Source: Arenibacter sp. F26102 (lineage in GTDB: Bacteria; Bacteroidota; Bacteroidia; Flavobacteriales; Flavobacteriaceae). Taken from it: 64,000 nucleotides of DNA. The notes beneath the pieces were generated by a model that saw nothing but the letters and a program-made list of their open reading frames with translations, was not told the DNA's origin and searched no databases. Shown here piece after piece: positions 45,488 through 53,759 of this stretch. Location of the stretch: contig NZ_JALKBC010000007.1 in the NCBI RefSeq assembly GCF_023015865.1, positions 186,001-250,000 on the forward strand. Reading direction: 5' to 3'. Within the stretch, counting starts at the first letter, position 1. The number at the start of each line of letters is the position of its first letter. Both the position numbers and the translations under genes were made by a program.

Positions 45488-46851
45488 TGGGATATAGATA
45501 TTTAATTACAGCCTTACTAATCGGTATTTGTGGGGGTTTAAGTGCACAAGAGAAATTATTGTCCAAGGATGCAGCAGTGTCGCTGGCCTTGGAAAACAAT
45601 TTTGGCATTAAGGTTGCCAAGAATCAGTTGGCCATAGCCGACAATAATGCGGGAATCCTGAACTCTGGCTATTTGCCCAGGCTTACTGGAACGGCTGGAG
45701 CTACATATAACGATTTTAATAGTACCACAGAGTATCCGGGGCAATTTGAAAACAATGGAGATCCTAGGCAGGATTTGGAAATTAAAAATGCCGAGTCCCA
45801 GGGGTATAATGCAGCTCTTAGTTTAAACTATACCCTCTTTGATGGTATGGGCAGACTCTATAATTTTAAACGTTTAAAAGAGCAGTATCAGTTAACAGAG
45901 CTGCAAGCTAGGGAAACAATAGAAAATACCGTTCTGCAGTTATTTAGCGTGTATTACGAAATTGCTAGGTTGACCGAAAACGAGAATGTGTTGCGGCAAG
46001 CGCTGGAAATCTCCAAGGACAGAATTAAAAGAGCTGAGTATTCTTTTGAATATGGACAAAACACAAAACTGGACATCCTTAATGCACAGGTAGATGTAAC
46101 CAACGACAGCATCAGTTTAATGAACGTTCAACAGAACTTAGCCAATACCAAGCGGGATTTAAATGTAGTGCTCAATCAAAATCTCAATGAAACCTTTGTA
46201 GTGGATACCTTAGTGAGTTTTATTCCGAAATTACAGTTGGAGGATTATGTTGCCCAATCAAAAGAAAACAATGTAGCCATACTCCAGACCGAACGGAATT
46301 TGGCTATAAACGAGTACGATGTTAAAGTGAACAGATCGGGTTATTTGCCAACCTTAGGTCTGACTGGTTCCTATGGATGGAATTTAAACCAAAGCGCGGC
46401 AACTTCATTTCTCCCTGGTCAAATTATACCTGGGAGTAATAGGAATAGTTTAAATTTGGCATTGGGGGCCAATCTTACTTGGAATTTATTTGACGGTGGC
46501 GGAACTACCGTGAGGGTGAAAAACGCAAAAATTGCCTATGAAAATCAAGAGTTATTCAAAGATCAGGTAACACTTGAGGTCGACCGGGATATTTTAAATG
46601 CCTTGGGAATCTATGAAAATAGGTTGCAGATATTTAAGATTCAGGAGCAGAATGTGGTAACCAATCAAAATAATTTTGAGCGTTCCAAGGAGCAATTTCA
46701 ATTGGGGAGAATAACATCCATAGAATTTAGGCAGGCCCAAATAAACTTGCTAAACGCACAGACCAATAAGAATTTGGCCAAATACGACGCCAAGTTGGCG
46801 GAATTACAGCTATTACAATTAACAGGGCAGTTGTTATCGGAAGAATTCTAG
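45487..46851 (+). CDS. TolC-family outer-membrane efflux protein
   Basis: This is the outer-membrane channel for the preceding pump. A signal peptide (residues 1-20, ending GGLSAQE) is followed by two OEP repeats built of long helices, with LSKDAAVSLALENNFGIKVAKNQL at the start of the first and RSGYLPTLGLTGSYGWNLNQS marking the second barrel strand pair. The 454-aa size is typical. The start overlaps the RND stop by one base, so the three genes form one translationally coupled operon. Confidence 0.93.
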   Translation: MGYRYLITALLIGICGGLSAQEKLLSKDAAVSLALENNFGIKVAKNQLAIADNNAGILNSGYLPRLTGTAGATYNDFNSTTEYPGQFENNGDPRQDLEIKNAESQGYNAALSLNYTLFDGMGRLYNFKRLKEQYQLTELQARETIENTVLQLFSVYYEIARLTENENVLRQALEISKDRIKRAEYSFEYGQNTKLDILNAQVDVTNDSISLMNVQQNLANTKRDLNVVLNQNLNETFVVDTLVSFIPKLQLEDYVAQSKENNVAILQTERNLAINEYDVKVNRSGYLPTLGLTGSYGWNLNQSAATSFLPGQIIPGSNRNSLNLALGANLTWNLFDGGGTTVRVKNAKIAYENQELFKDQVTLEVDRDILNALGIYENRLQIFKIQEQNVVTNQNNFERSKEQFQLGRITSIEFRQAQINLLNAQTNKNLAKYDAKLAELQLLQLTGQLLSEEF

Positions 46852-46930
46852 TGGCATTGTTTCTCTTGTCCAATAGAAGGAAAACTAGCTTTTCACAGTT
46901 ATATTGTTTAAGTACTTAAACTATTGATCC

Positions 46931-47113
46931 ATGTTCGAACATTTCTTTCAATGTCCTTATTGTTGGGAAGAAATATCTATGTTATTGGACCCTTCCATAA
47001 CGAGACAGACCTATGTGGAAGATTGCGAAGTTTGTTGTAATCCTATATCGGTTTCTCCGGTTTTTAATGATGGGGAGCTCATAGGGTTTGAAGCAATGGA
47101 TATTGGCCAATAG
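46931..47113 (+). CDS. CPXCG motif-containing cysteine-rich small protein
   Basis: The 60-aa protein has two cysteine pairs, CPYCWEEI at the N-terminus and CEVCCNPIS in the middle, that form a predicted zinc ribbon. This is the CPXCG family, present in many Proteobacteria and Bacteroidota with no known function. It has no signal peptide. It sits between the efflux operon and a bidirectional terminator. Confidence 0.85.
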   Translation: MFEHFFQCPYCWEEISMLLDPSITRQTYVEDCEVCCNPISVSPVFNDGELIGFEAMDIGQ

Positions 47114-47133
47114 GAATCAGCTATGTATCAATG

Positions 47134-47173
47134 AAAAAGAGCCTAAAAGCAATTGCTTTTAGGCTCTTTTTTT
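47134..47173. terminator. Bidirectional terminator between the CPXCG and M16 genes
   Basis: A 17-bp perfect stem (AAAAAGAGCCTAAAAGC and its complement) with an AATT loop lies between two convergent genes, with A residues on one side and T residues on the other. Confidence 0.9.
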
Positions 47174-47197
47174 GTTAAGAGGGGTATTTGTCTGAAT

Positions 47198-49912
47198 TTA
47201 TTTCTTGAAATCCCCGGCATTTATCACTGTCCAATTTTTATAAGGTTTAATATACTTTAGGATAGCTTTGTTTACGTCGTTTACTGTCAAGTTTTTAACT
47301 TTTTCTTCCAAAGATTTTTGGAAGTCCATGGTACGGTCATAATAAATGTTATTGTTTATTAGGCCAGCAAGTTCGGCATCTTTGGCTCTGGAGACATTTT
47401 GCTCCTGGATCCAACCGTTTACGGCATTCTTCAATTCTTCCTCAGTAATACCATCTTTAATAAAACGATCCAATTCCTCCATAAATCCCTGTTGTACCTT
47501 GTTGTAATTTTCAGGTGCATAAATGGCATATATGTACATGGCCGAATTTTGGTCATCAGCATTGAAATCGGCTTGGAATCCAGCTCCTGCACCATAACTA
47601 ACACCATCCTTCTGTCTCAACCTATCTGCAATCCTTGAATTTAAGAAACCCCCACCCAATATGGTAGCCGCCATATTCAATGCGGCATAATCCTCATCAT
47701 CCTGACTAATTTTAATATTCATGTTTCCGAGGGTCATAGCATTTTTTTTGTCCGGGGTAAGAATGTCTTCGTTAACATCCCGAGAATCATGAAATGGGTC
47801 TTTAAGCCGCTCGTAGTCCTTTTTACTTTTGTAGTTTGCAAATTCTTTTTCCATATAGGTTTTTAACTGCATGGGTTGCATATCCCCTATACTCACCAAA
47901 ATAGACTTGCCAAGGCCATAGAAATCTTTATGAAACTTCTTTATGTCTTCAATGTTTGTTGCTTTTATGGCAGCTTCTTCCTCTTCAACGGACATGGAGT
48001 ATAAAGGGTGGCCTTTGGGAAAGGTGTTATTTATTTCCGACAATCTTTTGGAAGCCAAAAATTGCGGTTCTGTCTTATTACTTTCCAAATAAGCCAAGGA
48101 CTCTGTTTTTAGTTTTTCCAACTCCGCCGCCTCAAAGGATGGGGTTTGTAGCATTTCGGTCATTAAGGCCAATGTGGCCATCAGGTTTTCTTCGGTAGAA
48201 ACTACATTGGCATAAACATTACCGTTACTGGCTCTAAAGGATATGGAAGATTTTAATTTGCTCAATTCGTCCTCAATTTGTTGTCTTGTTTTCGTGAGAG
48301 TGCCCTTGTTCAGCATACTTGCAGTAAAGGACGGAACAACACCTTTGTCGGTCAAGGATTCGGCGTTGCCATTTCTAGTACTAAAACTAACCCTTACCGT
48401 TTTGCCTCGATTGCTTTTTTTAATAAGGCCATACTCAATTCCGTTGGAAAGCTTGCCATCATCCAATCTAGATTGAATGGCATCATAGGATACATCGAAG
48501 GCTTCACCCGTGCCCATATCTTCTTTTCCTTTGTATTCGGCCACCAGGGCATCTAGATTTTGTGTATGTTCTATCTCTGCTCTTTCAGGATTCTTGGTAG
48601 GATTAAATCTGCCAACGGTTCTATTGGTTTTGATCAAGTATTTCTTGGCCACCTCATTTACCTTTTCCAGATTAGTGTTTTCAATTCTATCCCGTTGTAT
48701 AAATGCCAATCGCCAATCGCCTGCACCGATAAATTCGCTCATATAAGTCCCGAGATAGGACGAATTTCTAAATATTTGATCTGTTTGTTTTAAAAGATTG
48801 GCCTTGGCACGATCTAATTCATCTTGTGTGATGGGGGTAGTTTTTAAAGCGTCCAAAGTTTCTTTAAGAATTTTTTCAGCTTCGTCAGCATTCTTATCGG
48901 ATGGCACATCTACATTTATATATAAAAAACCTGGCTCTTTGGTGAAAGGCGAAAAAGACCATATGGAAGAAGCCTTATTGGTTTCGATCAGTGCTTTGTA
49001 GAGTCTGCCCGAAGGTTCATCCGCTAAGGCATTTTCTATTATGGATATGGCAGCATAATCCTCATGGGATCCAGCTGGGGTATGGTACATGGCAGCTACG
49101 ATCTGCAGATCGCCAACACGGTTGAGATGTACGGTCTTTTCTCCATCCTGTGCGGGCTCTTCGGTGTAGGAATCCCTTATTGGAGTTGAGGGTTTCTCAA
49201 TTTTACCAAACTTCTTTTCTATCAGAGCCAATGTTTTGCTTTCGTCGAATTTGCCGGTGACCATAAGAATGGCATTGTCCGGACGGTAGAATTTTTTATA
49301 AAAAGCCTTAAGGTTTTCAATTGGAACACGTTCAATGTCGGACCTGTTTCCAATGGTGCTATTACCGTAGTTATGCCATAGATAAGCTGCATTGATCACC
49401 TTCTGCATAAGAACCCTTGAGGGATCGTTTTCCCCACTTTCAAATTCATTGCGAACTACACTGAATTCCGAATCCAGATCTTTTTTGGCAATATAGGAAT
49501 TCACCATTCGATCGGCTTCCAAATCCAAAGCCCAATCCAGGTTTTCATCGGTTTCATTGAAGGTTTCAAAATAGTTGGTTCTATCGAACCAAGTTGTGCC
49601 ATTTGGTCTGGCTCCATGGGAGCTTAACTCTTTAGGGATGTCCGGATGGTTGGGAGTGCCTTTAAAAACCATGTGTTCCAATAAATGGGCCATTCCTTTT
49701 TCTCCGTAACCTTCATGTCTGGATCCTACCAGATAGGTGATGTTAACGGTTATGGTCTGTGAAGAATTGTCAGGGAATAGGAGCACTTTAAGCCCATTGT
49801 CCATTCTATATTCGGTTATTCCTTCTACAGAAGCAACTTTCTTTAGTTGTCCATAGGATATACTGCTAATGATTAATCCGATCCAAATAAGCGATAAGAT
49901 TTTTGTTTTCAT
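47198..49912 (-). CDS. M16 family zinc metallopeptidase (two-domain, pitrilysin-like)
   Basis: The product is an exported peptidase of 904 aa. A signal peptide (about residues 1-21, ending SISYG) precedes an active M16 domain with the inverted zinc motif HLLEHMVFKGT (HxxEH) near residue 80 and the third zinc-ligand region SVVRNEFESGENDPS about 75 residues later. A second M16 domain (about 480-900) lacks the HxxEH motif and carries the RxxxY-like substrate-binding segment NSRIADRLRQKDGVSYGAG. This active/inactive pairing is normal in the family. It probably degrades peptides in the periplasm. It is monocistronic and convergent with the CPXCG gene. Confidence 0.93.
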   Translation of the reverse strand: MKTKILSLIWIGLIISSISYGQLKKVASVEGITEYRMDNGLKVLLFPDNSSQTITVNITYLVGSRHEGYGEKGMAHLLEHMVFKGTPNHPDIPKELSSHGARPNGTTWFDRTNYFETFNETDENLDWALDLEADRMVNSYIAKKDLDSEFSVVRNEFESGENDPSRVLMQKVINAAYLWHNYGNSTIGNRSDIERVPIENLKAFYKKFYRPDNAILMVTGKFDESKTLALIEKKFGKIEKPSTPIRDSYTEEPAQDGEKTVHLNRVGDLQIVAAMYHTPAGSHEDYAAISIIENALADEPSGRLYKALIETNKASSIWSFSPFTKEPGFLYINVDVPSDKNADEAEKILKETLDALKTTPITQDELDRAKANLLKQTDQIFRNSSYLGTYMSEFIGAGDWRLAFIQRDRIENTNLEKVNEVAKKYLIKTNRTVGRFNPTKNPERAEIEHTQNLDALVAEYKGKEDMGTGEAFDVSYDAIQSRLDDGKLSNGIEYGLIKKSNRGKTVRVSFSTRNGNAESLTDKGVVPSFTASMLNKGTLTKTRQQIEDELSKLKSSISFRASNGNVYANVVSTEENLMATLALMTEMLQTPSFEAAELEKLKTESLAYLESNKTEPQFLASKRLSEINNTFPKGHPLYSMSVEEEEAAIKATNIEDIKKFHKDFYGLGKSILVSIGDMQPMQLKTYMEKEFANYKSKKDYERLKDPFHDSRDVNEDILTPDKKNAMTLGNMNIKISQDDEDYAALNMAATILGGGFLNSRIADRLRQKDGVSYGAGAGFQADFNADDQNSAMYIYAIYAPENYNKVQQGFMEELDRFIKDGITEEELKNAVNGWIQEQNVSRAKDAELAGLINNNIYYDRTMDFQKSLEEKVKNLTVNDVNKAILKYIKPYKNWTVINAGDFKK

Positions 49913-50074
49913 GGAAGTGTTGTTTAATGTTGTTCAATAATACAAAAATTACAGGGTGTTTTAGGAGTTGAAACCTTAGAAATTTTGAGTTTTGGAGTTA
50001 TAAATAAGACTTTGGGATGGCTCTTTTAAAAAATAGTAATATTTTTATGCAATCAACCTAAACTGACTTTTTCA

Positions 50075-51091
50075 ATGCTTAGAATTGCCTCCAGAGTATT
50101 TAATTTTCTCCTAGTTGCCTTATTGCTAATTTCCTTGGAATCCTGTAAAACAGGAAAATCGGTTGCCCCTGAGCCCGATAAAAAAATGCATACTGCAGAA
50201 ATATTTACAGAAAATATTCCGGTCACAGATATTTCATTTGAAATGGTGCTGATTCCCGAAGGAAAATTTACGATGGGAAGTCCAGAGGGCCAGGTCAACA
50301 GAAAGGCCGATGAAGGCCCTGTGAAGGATGTTGAACTGGACGCCTTTTATATGGGCAAGTATGAGCTTGGCTGGGAGGTTTTTGAATTGTTCTTTAAACA
50401 AAACAAAGAATTGTTCCAGACATTGGACGCCGATAGGTTAAATAATATAGATGCCATTACGAGGCCTAGTCCTCCTTATGAGGACCCTTCCTATGGAATG
50501 GGAAAGGTTGGGTATCCGGCAATAAGTATGTCCACCTATTCCGCTCTGGTATTTTGTAAATGGTTAAGTACCGTTACAGGTAGGTTTTATAGATTGCCAA
50601 CCGAGGCGGAATGGGAATATGCCGCCAAGGCAGGGACCAATACCGCCTATTCGTTTGGTGATGATGTAACAAAATTGGATGAATATGCAGTGTATTATAA
50701 AAACTCCAATAATCAGTATGCCAAAGTCGGTAGTAAATTGCCGAATCCTTGGGGATTATATGATATGCACGGTAATGTCTCCGAGTGGACTTTGGATGAG
50801 TATAAGGAAAATGCATTTGCTGTTACCGAATCCAAGAACCCTTGGGTAAAACCAACGGTAATTCATCCGCGAGTGATCAAGGGTGGGTCATGGGATGATG
50901 ATGCAAAGACACTGAGGTCTTCAGCGAGAATCGCATCCAGCTTAAAATTGCAAAAGAGAGATCCACAGATTCCAAAAAGCTTTTGGTGGAACACCGATTC
51001 CAATTTTATTGGATTTAGACTGGTGAGTCCAATAGTGCAACCATCTAAAGAGGAACAAAAACAGTTTTGGCAGACCGTATTGGATGAGTAG
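50075..51091 (+). CDS. FGE/SUMF1-fold lipoprotein without catalytic cysteines
   Basis: The 338-aa lipoprotein (signal ending LISLESC, Cys at about 26) contains a formylglycine-generating-enzyme fold: FEMVLIPEGKFTMGSPEG, FYRLPTEAEWEYAAKAG, NPWGLYDMHGNVSEWTLDEY and RVIKGGSWDDDAKTLRSSAR. In active FGEs the segment after GGSW carries two catalytic cysteines; none are present here, so it is structural or substrate-binding, as in GldJ and GldK. It is followed by yceI and lies upstream of the cytochrome/DUF1501 operon on the same strand, so it may belong to that system. It could also be a second gliding-type lipoprotein. Confidence 0.85.
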   Translation: MLRIASRVFNFLLVALLLISLESCKTGKSVAPEPDKKMHTAEIFTENIPVTDISFEMVLIPEGKFTMGSPEGQVNRKADEGPVKDVELDAFYMGKYELGWEVFELFFKQNKELFQTLDADRLNNIDAITRPSPPYEDPSYGMGKVGYPAISMSTYSALVFCKWLSTVTGRFYRLPTEAEWEYAAKAGTNTAYSFGDDVTKLDEYAVYYKNSNNQYAKVGSKLPNPWGLYDMHGNVSEWTLDEYKENAFAVTESKNPWVKPTVIHPRVIKGGSWDDDAKTLRSSARIASSLKLQKRDPQIPKSFWWNTDSNFIGFRLVSPIVQPSKEEQKQFWQTVLDE

Positions 51092-51139
51092 GTAGACCCC
51101 AATAAAAACACTTAGTAATTAGAACAATAAATTTAACAG

Positions 51140-51691
51140 ATGAAAAATAGACTGTCCTTAATAGCATTATTATTCCTCGTTTTTGCTGGCTATGCACAAG
51201 AAACATACACCTTGGCCAAGGAAAGTGTCCTAAAAATAAATGGTAGTTCTACAATTCATGATTGGACAGTGATAGCCAATTCAATGAAGGGATCTATGAA
51301 AATGGATGCTGGGGTACTTAAAAATTTGAATTTTCAGGTAGAAGTGGCCGAGATAAATAGTGAACGGGGTGCGGCTATGGACAAGAAAATGCATGCTGCC
51401 CTAAAGGTGGAGGAACATCCTGAAGTATCCTTTAAATTCAAAGAAATAAAGAAGGACGGAAGCGCGGAAAATTCATTTCATATTATGGGCATGCTCAATA
51501 TCGCTGGAGCAGAAAAAGAAGTAGACATTACATCGGAATTCCAAGAAGTAGGTGGGAAGTATGTTTTTAAGGGCAGCAAGGAAATAAAGTTGCAAGATTT
51601 TAATATGGAACCGCCCACGGCAATGTTCGGCCAGATTATTGTAGGCGATAATGTCACTATCCATTTTGATCTGGTTTTTGCCAAGGGATAG
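51140..51691 (+). CDS. YceI family periplasmic protein
   Basis: The 183-aa secreted lipocalin-like protein has a signal peptide (ending FAGYAQ). The YceI fold shows LKINGSSTIHDWTVIANSMKG near the N-terminus, MDKKMHAALKVEEHPEVSFK in the middle and VGDNVTIHFDLVFAK at the end. YceI proteins bind isoprenoid-type lipids, including quinones, which would fit with the redox genes downstream. It lies 48 bp after the FGE-fold lipoprotein gene. Next comes the IS-disrupted region. Confidence 0.9.
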   Translation: MKNRLSLIALLFLVFAGYAQETYTLAKESVLKINGSSTIHDWTVIANSMKGSMKMDAGVLKNLNFQVEVAEINSERGAAMDKKMHAALKVEEHPEVSFKFKEIKKDGSAENSFHIMGMLNIAGAEKEVDITSEFQEVGGKYVFKGSKEIKLQDFNMEPPTAMFGQIIVGDNVTIHFDLVFAKG

Positions 51692-51761
51692 GACTGCGAT
51701 AGGTTGCTTTGGCTGTTTTATATGGACGGTAAGGTGAATTATTAATAATTGTTGGCTACCG

Positions 51762-51881
51762 TTATTTCTTTAACTGTTCTTCCCGGAAACTTCCTGGAGT
51801 TTTCCCAGTATGATTCTTGAATATTCTTGTAAAATAGGACGGATTCTCCAATCCCACCTTTTCCGCAATTTGGACTTGCAA
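51762..51881 (-). pseudogene. 3' remnant of an AraC-family regulator gene cut by an IS
   Basis: In the minus-strand frame ending with TAA at 51762-51764, about 38 codons read IAEKVGLENPSYFTRIFK followed by NHTGKTPGSFREEQLKK. This is the second helix-turn-helix and C-terminus of an AraC-type regulator. Upstream (towards higher coordinates) the frame runs into the end of the IS element, so the sensor domain and first HTH are gone. The lost regulator may have controlled the neighbouring redox genes. Confidence 0.8.
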
Positions 51882-51907
51882 CAAAAAAGTGGATAATTAG
51901 ATAAGAG

Positions 51908-52741
51908 TCATGCTGCTGTTTTTTGATTATACATTTCCAATTCAAATTCCTCTATGGTTTTATACCCCAAAGTGGAGTGCATCCTTCTTCTGTTGTACCA
52001 AGTTTCTATCCATTGAAAAACAGATAGCTCGGCTTCCGATTTAAGGCCATAGCTATGTTTATAGACCCATTCTACCTTTAAGCTCTTAAAAAATGATTCA
52101 GCCACTGCATTGTCCCAACAATTACCTTTTCTGCTCATACTTTGTTTTATAAGGCCGTTGTGATTTTTCAGCATATCGGTAAATCCATGACTGGCATATT
52201 GTGATCCCCTACCGGAATGAAATATCAGTTCTTTAGTAATGTCATTTGATCTGACGGCCATATTCCAAGCAGGTATTATTGTATCGTCCGTACTTAAGGT
52301 TTCGCCCATCGACCACCCCACGACCTTCCGGTGGAACAGATTGATGATTACAGTCAGATACACCCATCCCTGTTTAGTTTCTATATAGGTAATATCGGAC
52401 ACCCAGGCCTGATTCTTTCTAAAGACCGTAAAGTTCTGGTTCAAAATATTGCGGGCCACTGGATAGTTGTGTTCGCTGTCCGTTGTAATCTTGAACCTGC
52501 GCTTTCTTCTGGCAAACAGATTATTGGCCATCATTATCCTGGAGACTCTTGGTCTGGAAACTCGATATCCCTTTTTTGAGAGCTCATCTTTAATCCTTGG
52601 TGCCCCATAACTCCCAAAACTATCTTTGAAAACATCATGGATGAGTGATGTTATGGCCTGGTTTTCGGACCAGCGTTTGGTCGGCCCCCTGACCAGCCAA
52701 TGATAATACCCACTTTTACTTACCTTGAACATTTTGCACAT
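51908..52741 (-). pseudogene. IS3-family transposase orfB with broken DDE site
   Basis: The 277-codon frame is full length for an IS3/IS150 OrfB (HTH_21 then rve integrase core). The first Asp is in WVSDITYIETKQGW and the Glu is in WDNAVAESFFKSLKVEW. The second Asp motif, normally HSDRGSQY, reads HSGRGSQYA, so a catalytic Asp is Gly. In addition INLFHRKVVGW replaces the usual IDLF. The reading frame is intact, but the enzyme should be inactive. Confidence 0.85.
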
Positions 52742-52781
52742 CTTCCCAACCGGAAATTTAAACTTATGGTTTTTTATAAAC

Positions 52782-53112
52782 CTATATTTTTCCTGTCGCC
52801 CTAGGAGAACCTGCCCGTCCGGTCCAGACGGGGATGGCTATCGCCTTTTTTAGGATATCACGTTCCAATTCGGCATCCCTTAACCTTTTCTTCAACTCGG
52901 CGATTTCACGTTGCTCGTCCGTCAGTTTCGGGTTTCCCTTTCCAGGAAAACTATTCTTGCCATAGGTGTCCTATTTCTCTACGCCAGCGGCACAACACCG
53001 ATGTAGGGATGTCCAATTCCCTGCATATCTCGACAACGCTACCAAGTGCGTAACTAAGTTCCACGGCTTTTTCTTTAAACTCTACAGTGTAATTTCTTTT
53101 TTCTCTTGACAT
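52782..53112 (-). pseudogene. IS3-family orfA, frameshifted
   Basis: From ATG at 53112 the frame reads MSREKRNYTVEFKEKAVELS, then SYALGSVVEICRELDIP and [10 protein letters not shown], then hits a stop. The remainder, [20 protein letters not shown] and [20 protein letters not shown], continues in another frame. One frameshift near 52975 therefore inactivates it. The slippery AAAAAAG that normally drives -1 frameshifting into orfB is still visible, but the sequence after it is altered by a palindrome. Confidence 0.8.
52814..52832. repeat. GC-rich REP-like palindrome inside the IS frameshift region
   Basis: CCCGTCCGGTCCAGACGGG is a near-perfect inverted repeat with CCTG/CAGG-type flank, in a position where IS3 elements normally carry coding sequence between orfA and orfB. 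It resembles the short GC-rich palindromes scattered in flavobacterial genomes. I found no second copy in this window by eye. Confidence 0.55.
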
Positions 53113-53160
53113 GTTTTAAAGTTAATTTAAACAGCCAACATGCTCTTAACTTTGTGTCCA

Positions 53161-53556
53161 GTTAAATATAGTAAGTCCAATTCCAAGAATGGCAGCAAAT
53201 TGGATATGATGCTGGAAAAGCTTCTGCCTATTAAGAATAATATTATGTGGCTTTCCCTTAAGGACAACAATGTCCAGGACAAGCATTTAAAAACCATCGG
53301 CAAATTCGTTAACCTTCAAAAACTGGAGATTGAAAAAAATCCGATTACCGATATGGGCATTGTTGAAATATTGGCTAACCAGAGCCTTACGGCACTCAAT
53401 TTAGATCAAACAAAAATTACGGCATTGAGCTTTGAGAACTTTGTCAAAATGCAGGGATTGGAACGAGTGTATGCCTGGGGAACGGCCATAACTCAGGAGG
53501 AAGTAGGCCGATTTGCGGTAACTGAAAATAGTCCTGCACTAGTGTTAGGAATGTGA
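53161..53556 (+). pseudogene. 3' remnant of a cytochrome/LRR protein gene cut by the IS
   Basis: An open frame of about 131 codons leaves the IS end and reads LRR-type segments: LSLKDNNVQDKHLKTIGKFV, LQKLEIEKNPITDMGIVEIL, SLTALNLDQTKITALSF and LERVYAWGTAITQEEVGRF. These resemble the C-terminal LRR part of the protein encoded at 57590-59026 (for example VDRTPITDMEFAKIAGLQ and LYVWETQISDQGLSEL). The membrane and heme parts expected upstream are missing. An ATG at 53140 inside the IS terminus gives an artificial start, so a fusion peptide could be made. Confidence 0.75.
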
Positions 53557-53759
53557 ATGTGGATCGGTGTCTAAGATCGAGAATGTATATTATTAAATAA
53601 TGGGCAGTTTGTGGCGTTAATTATGAAAAATTTACGCCTTTAATTCGAAATATGTTGCTATTTTAGTATAAATAATATCATATATGTAAATTAAGGAGTG
53701 GTATCTCCTCATAGGAGAGCACAGGATTATGTAGTTCTTCCCTCCTAGAAATTTAATAA

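Larger units (their letters stand above)
51871..53160 (-). mobile_element. Degenerate IS3-family insertion sequence (IS150-like)
   Basis: The element has an orfA/orfB arrangement on the minus strand. Both proposed ends begin TGGAC when read inwards (51871 on plus, 53160 on minus) and share a loose ACAAA/AGT pattern after it, so the limits are approximate. No target-site duplication is seen; flanks are CAATT and GTTAA. OrfA is frameshifted, the frameshifting region between orfA and orfB contains an added palindrome, and orfB has lost a catalytic Asp. The element is therefore inactive. It separates two 5'-truncated genes. Confidence 0.8.

Noticed and set aside
50075-51091. Active sulfatase-activating formylglycine-generating enzyme
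   Set aside because: The fold is right, but the catalytic cysteines after GGSW are absent and no sulfatase gene is nearby.
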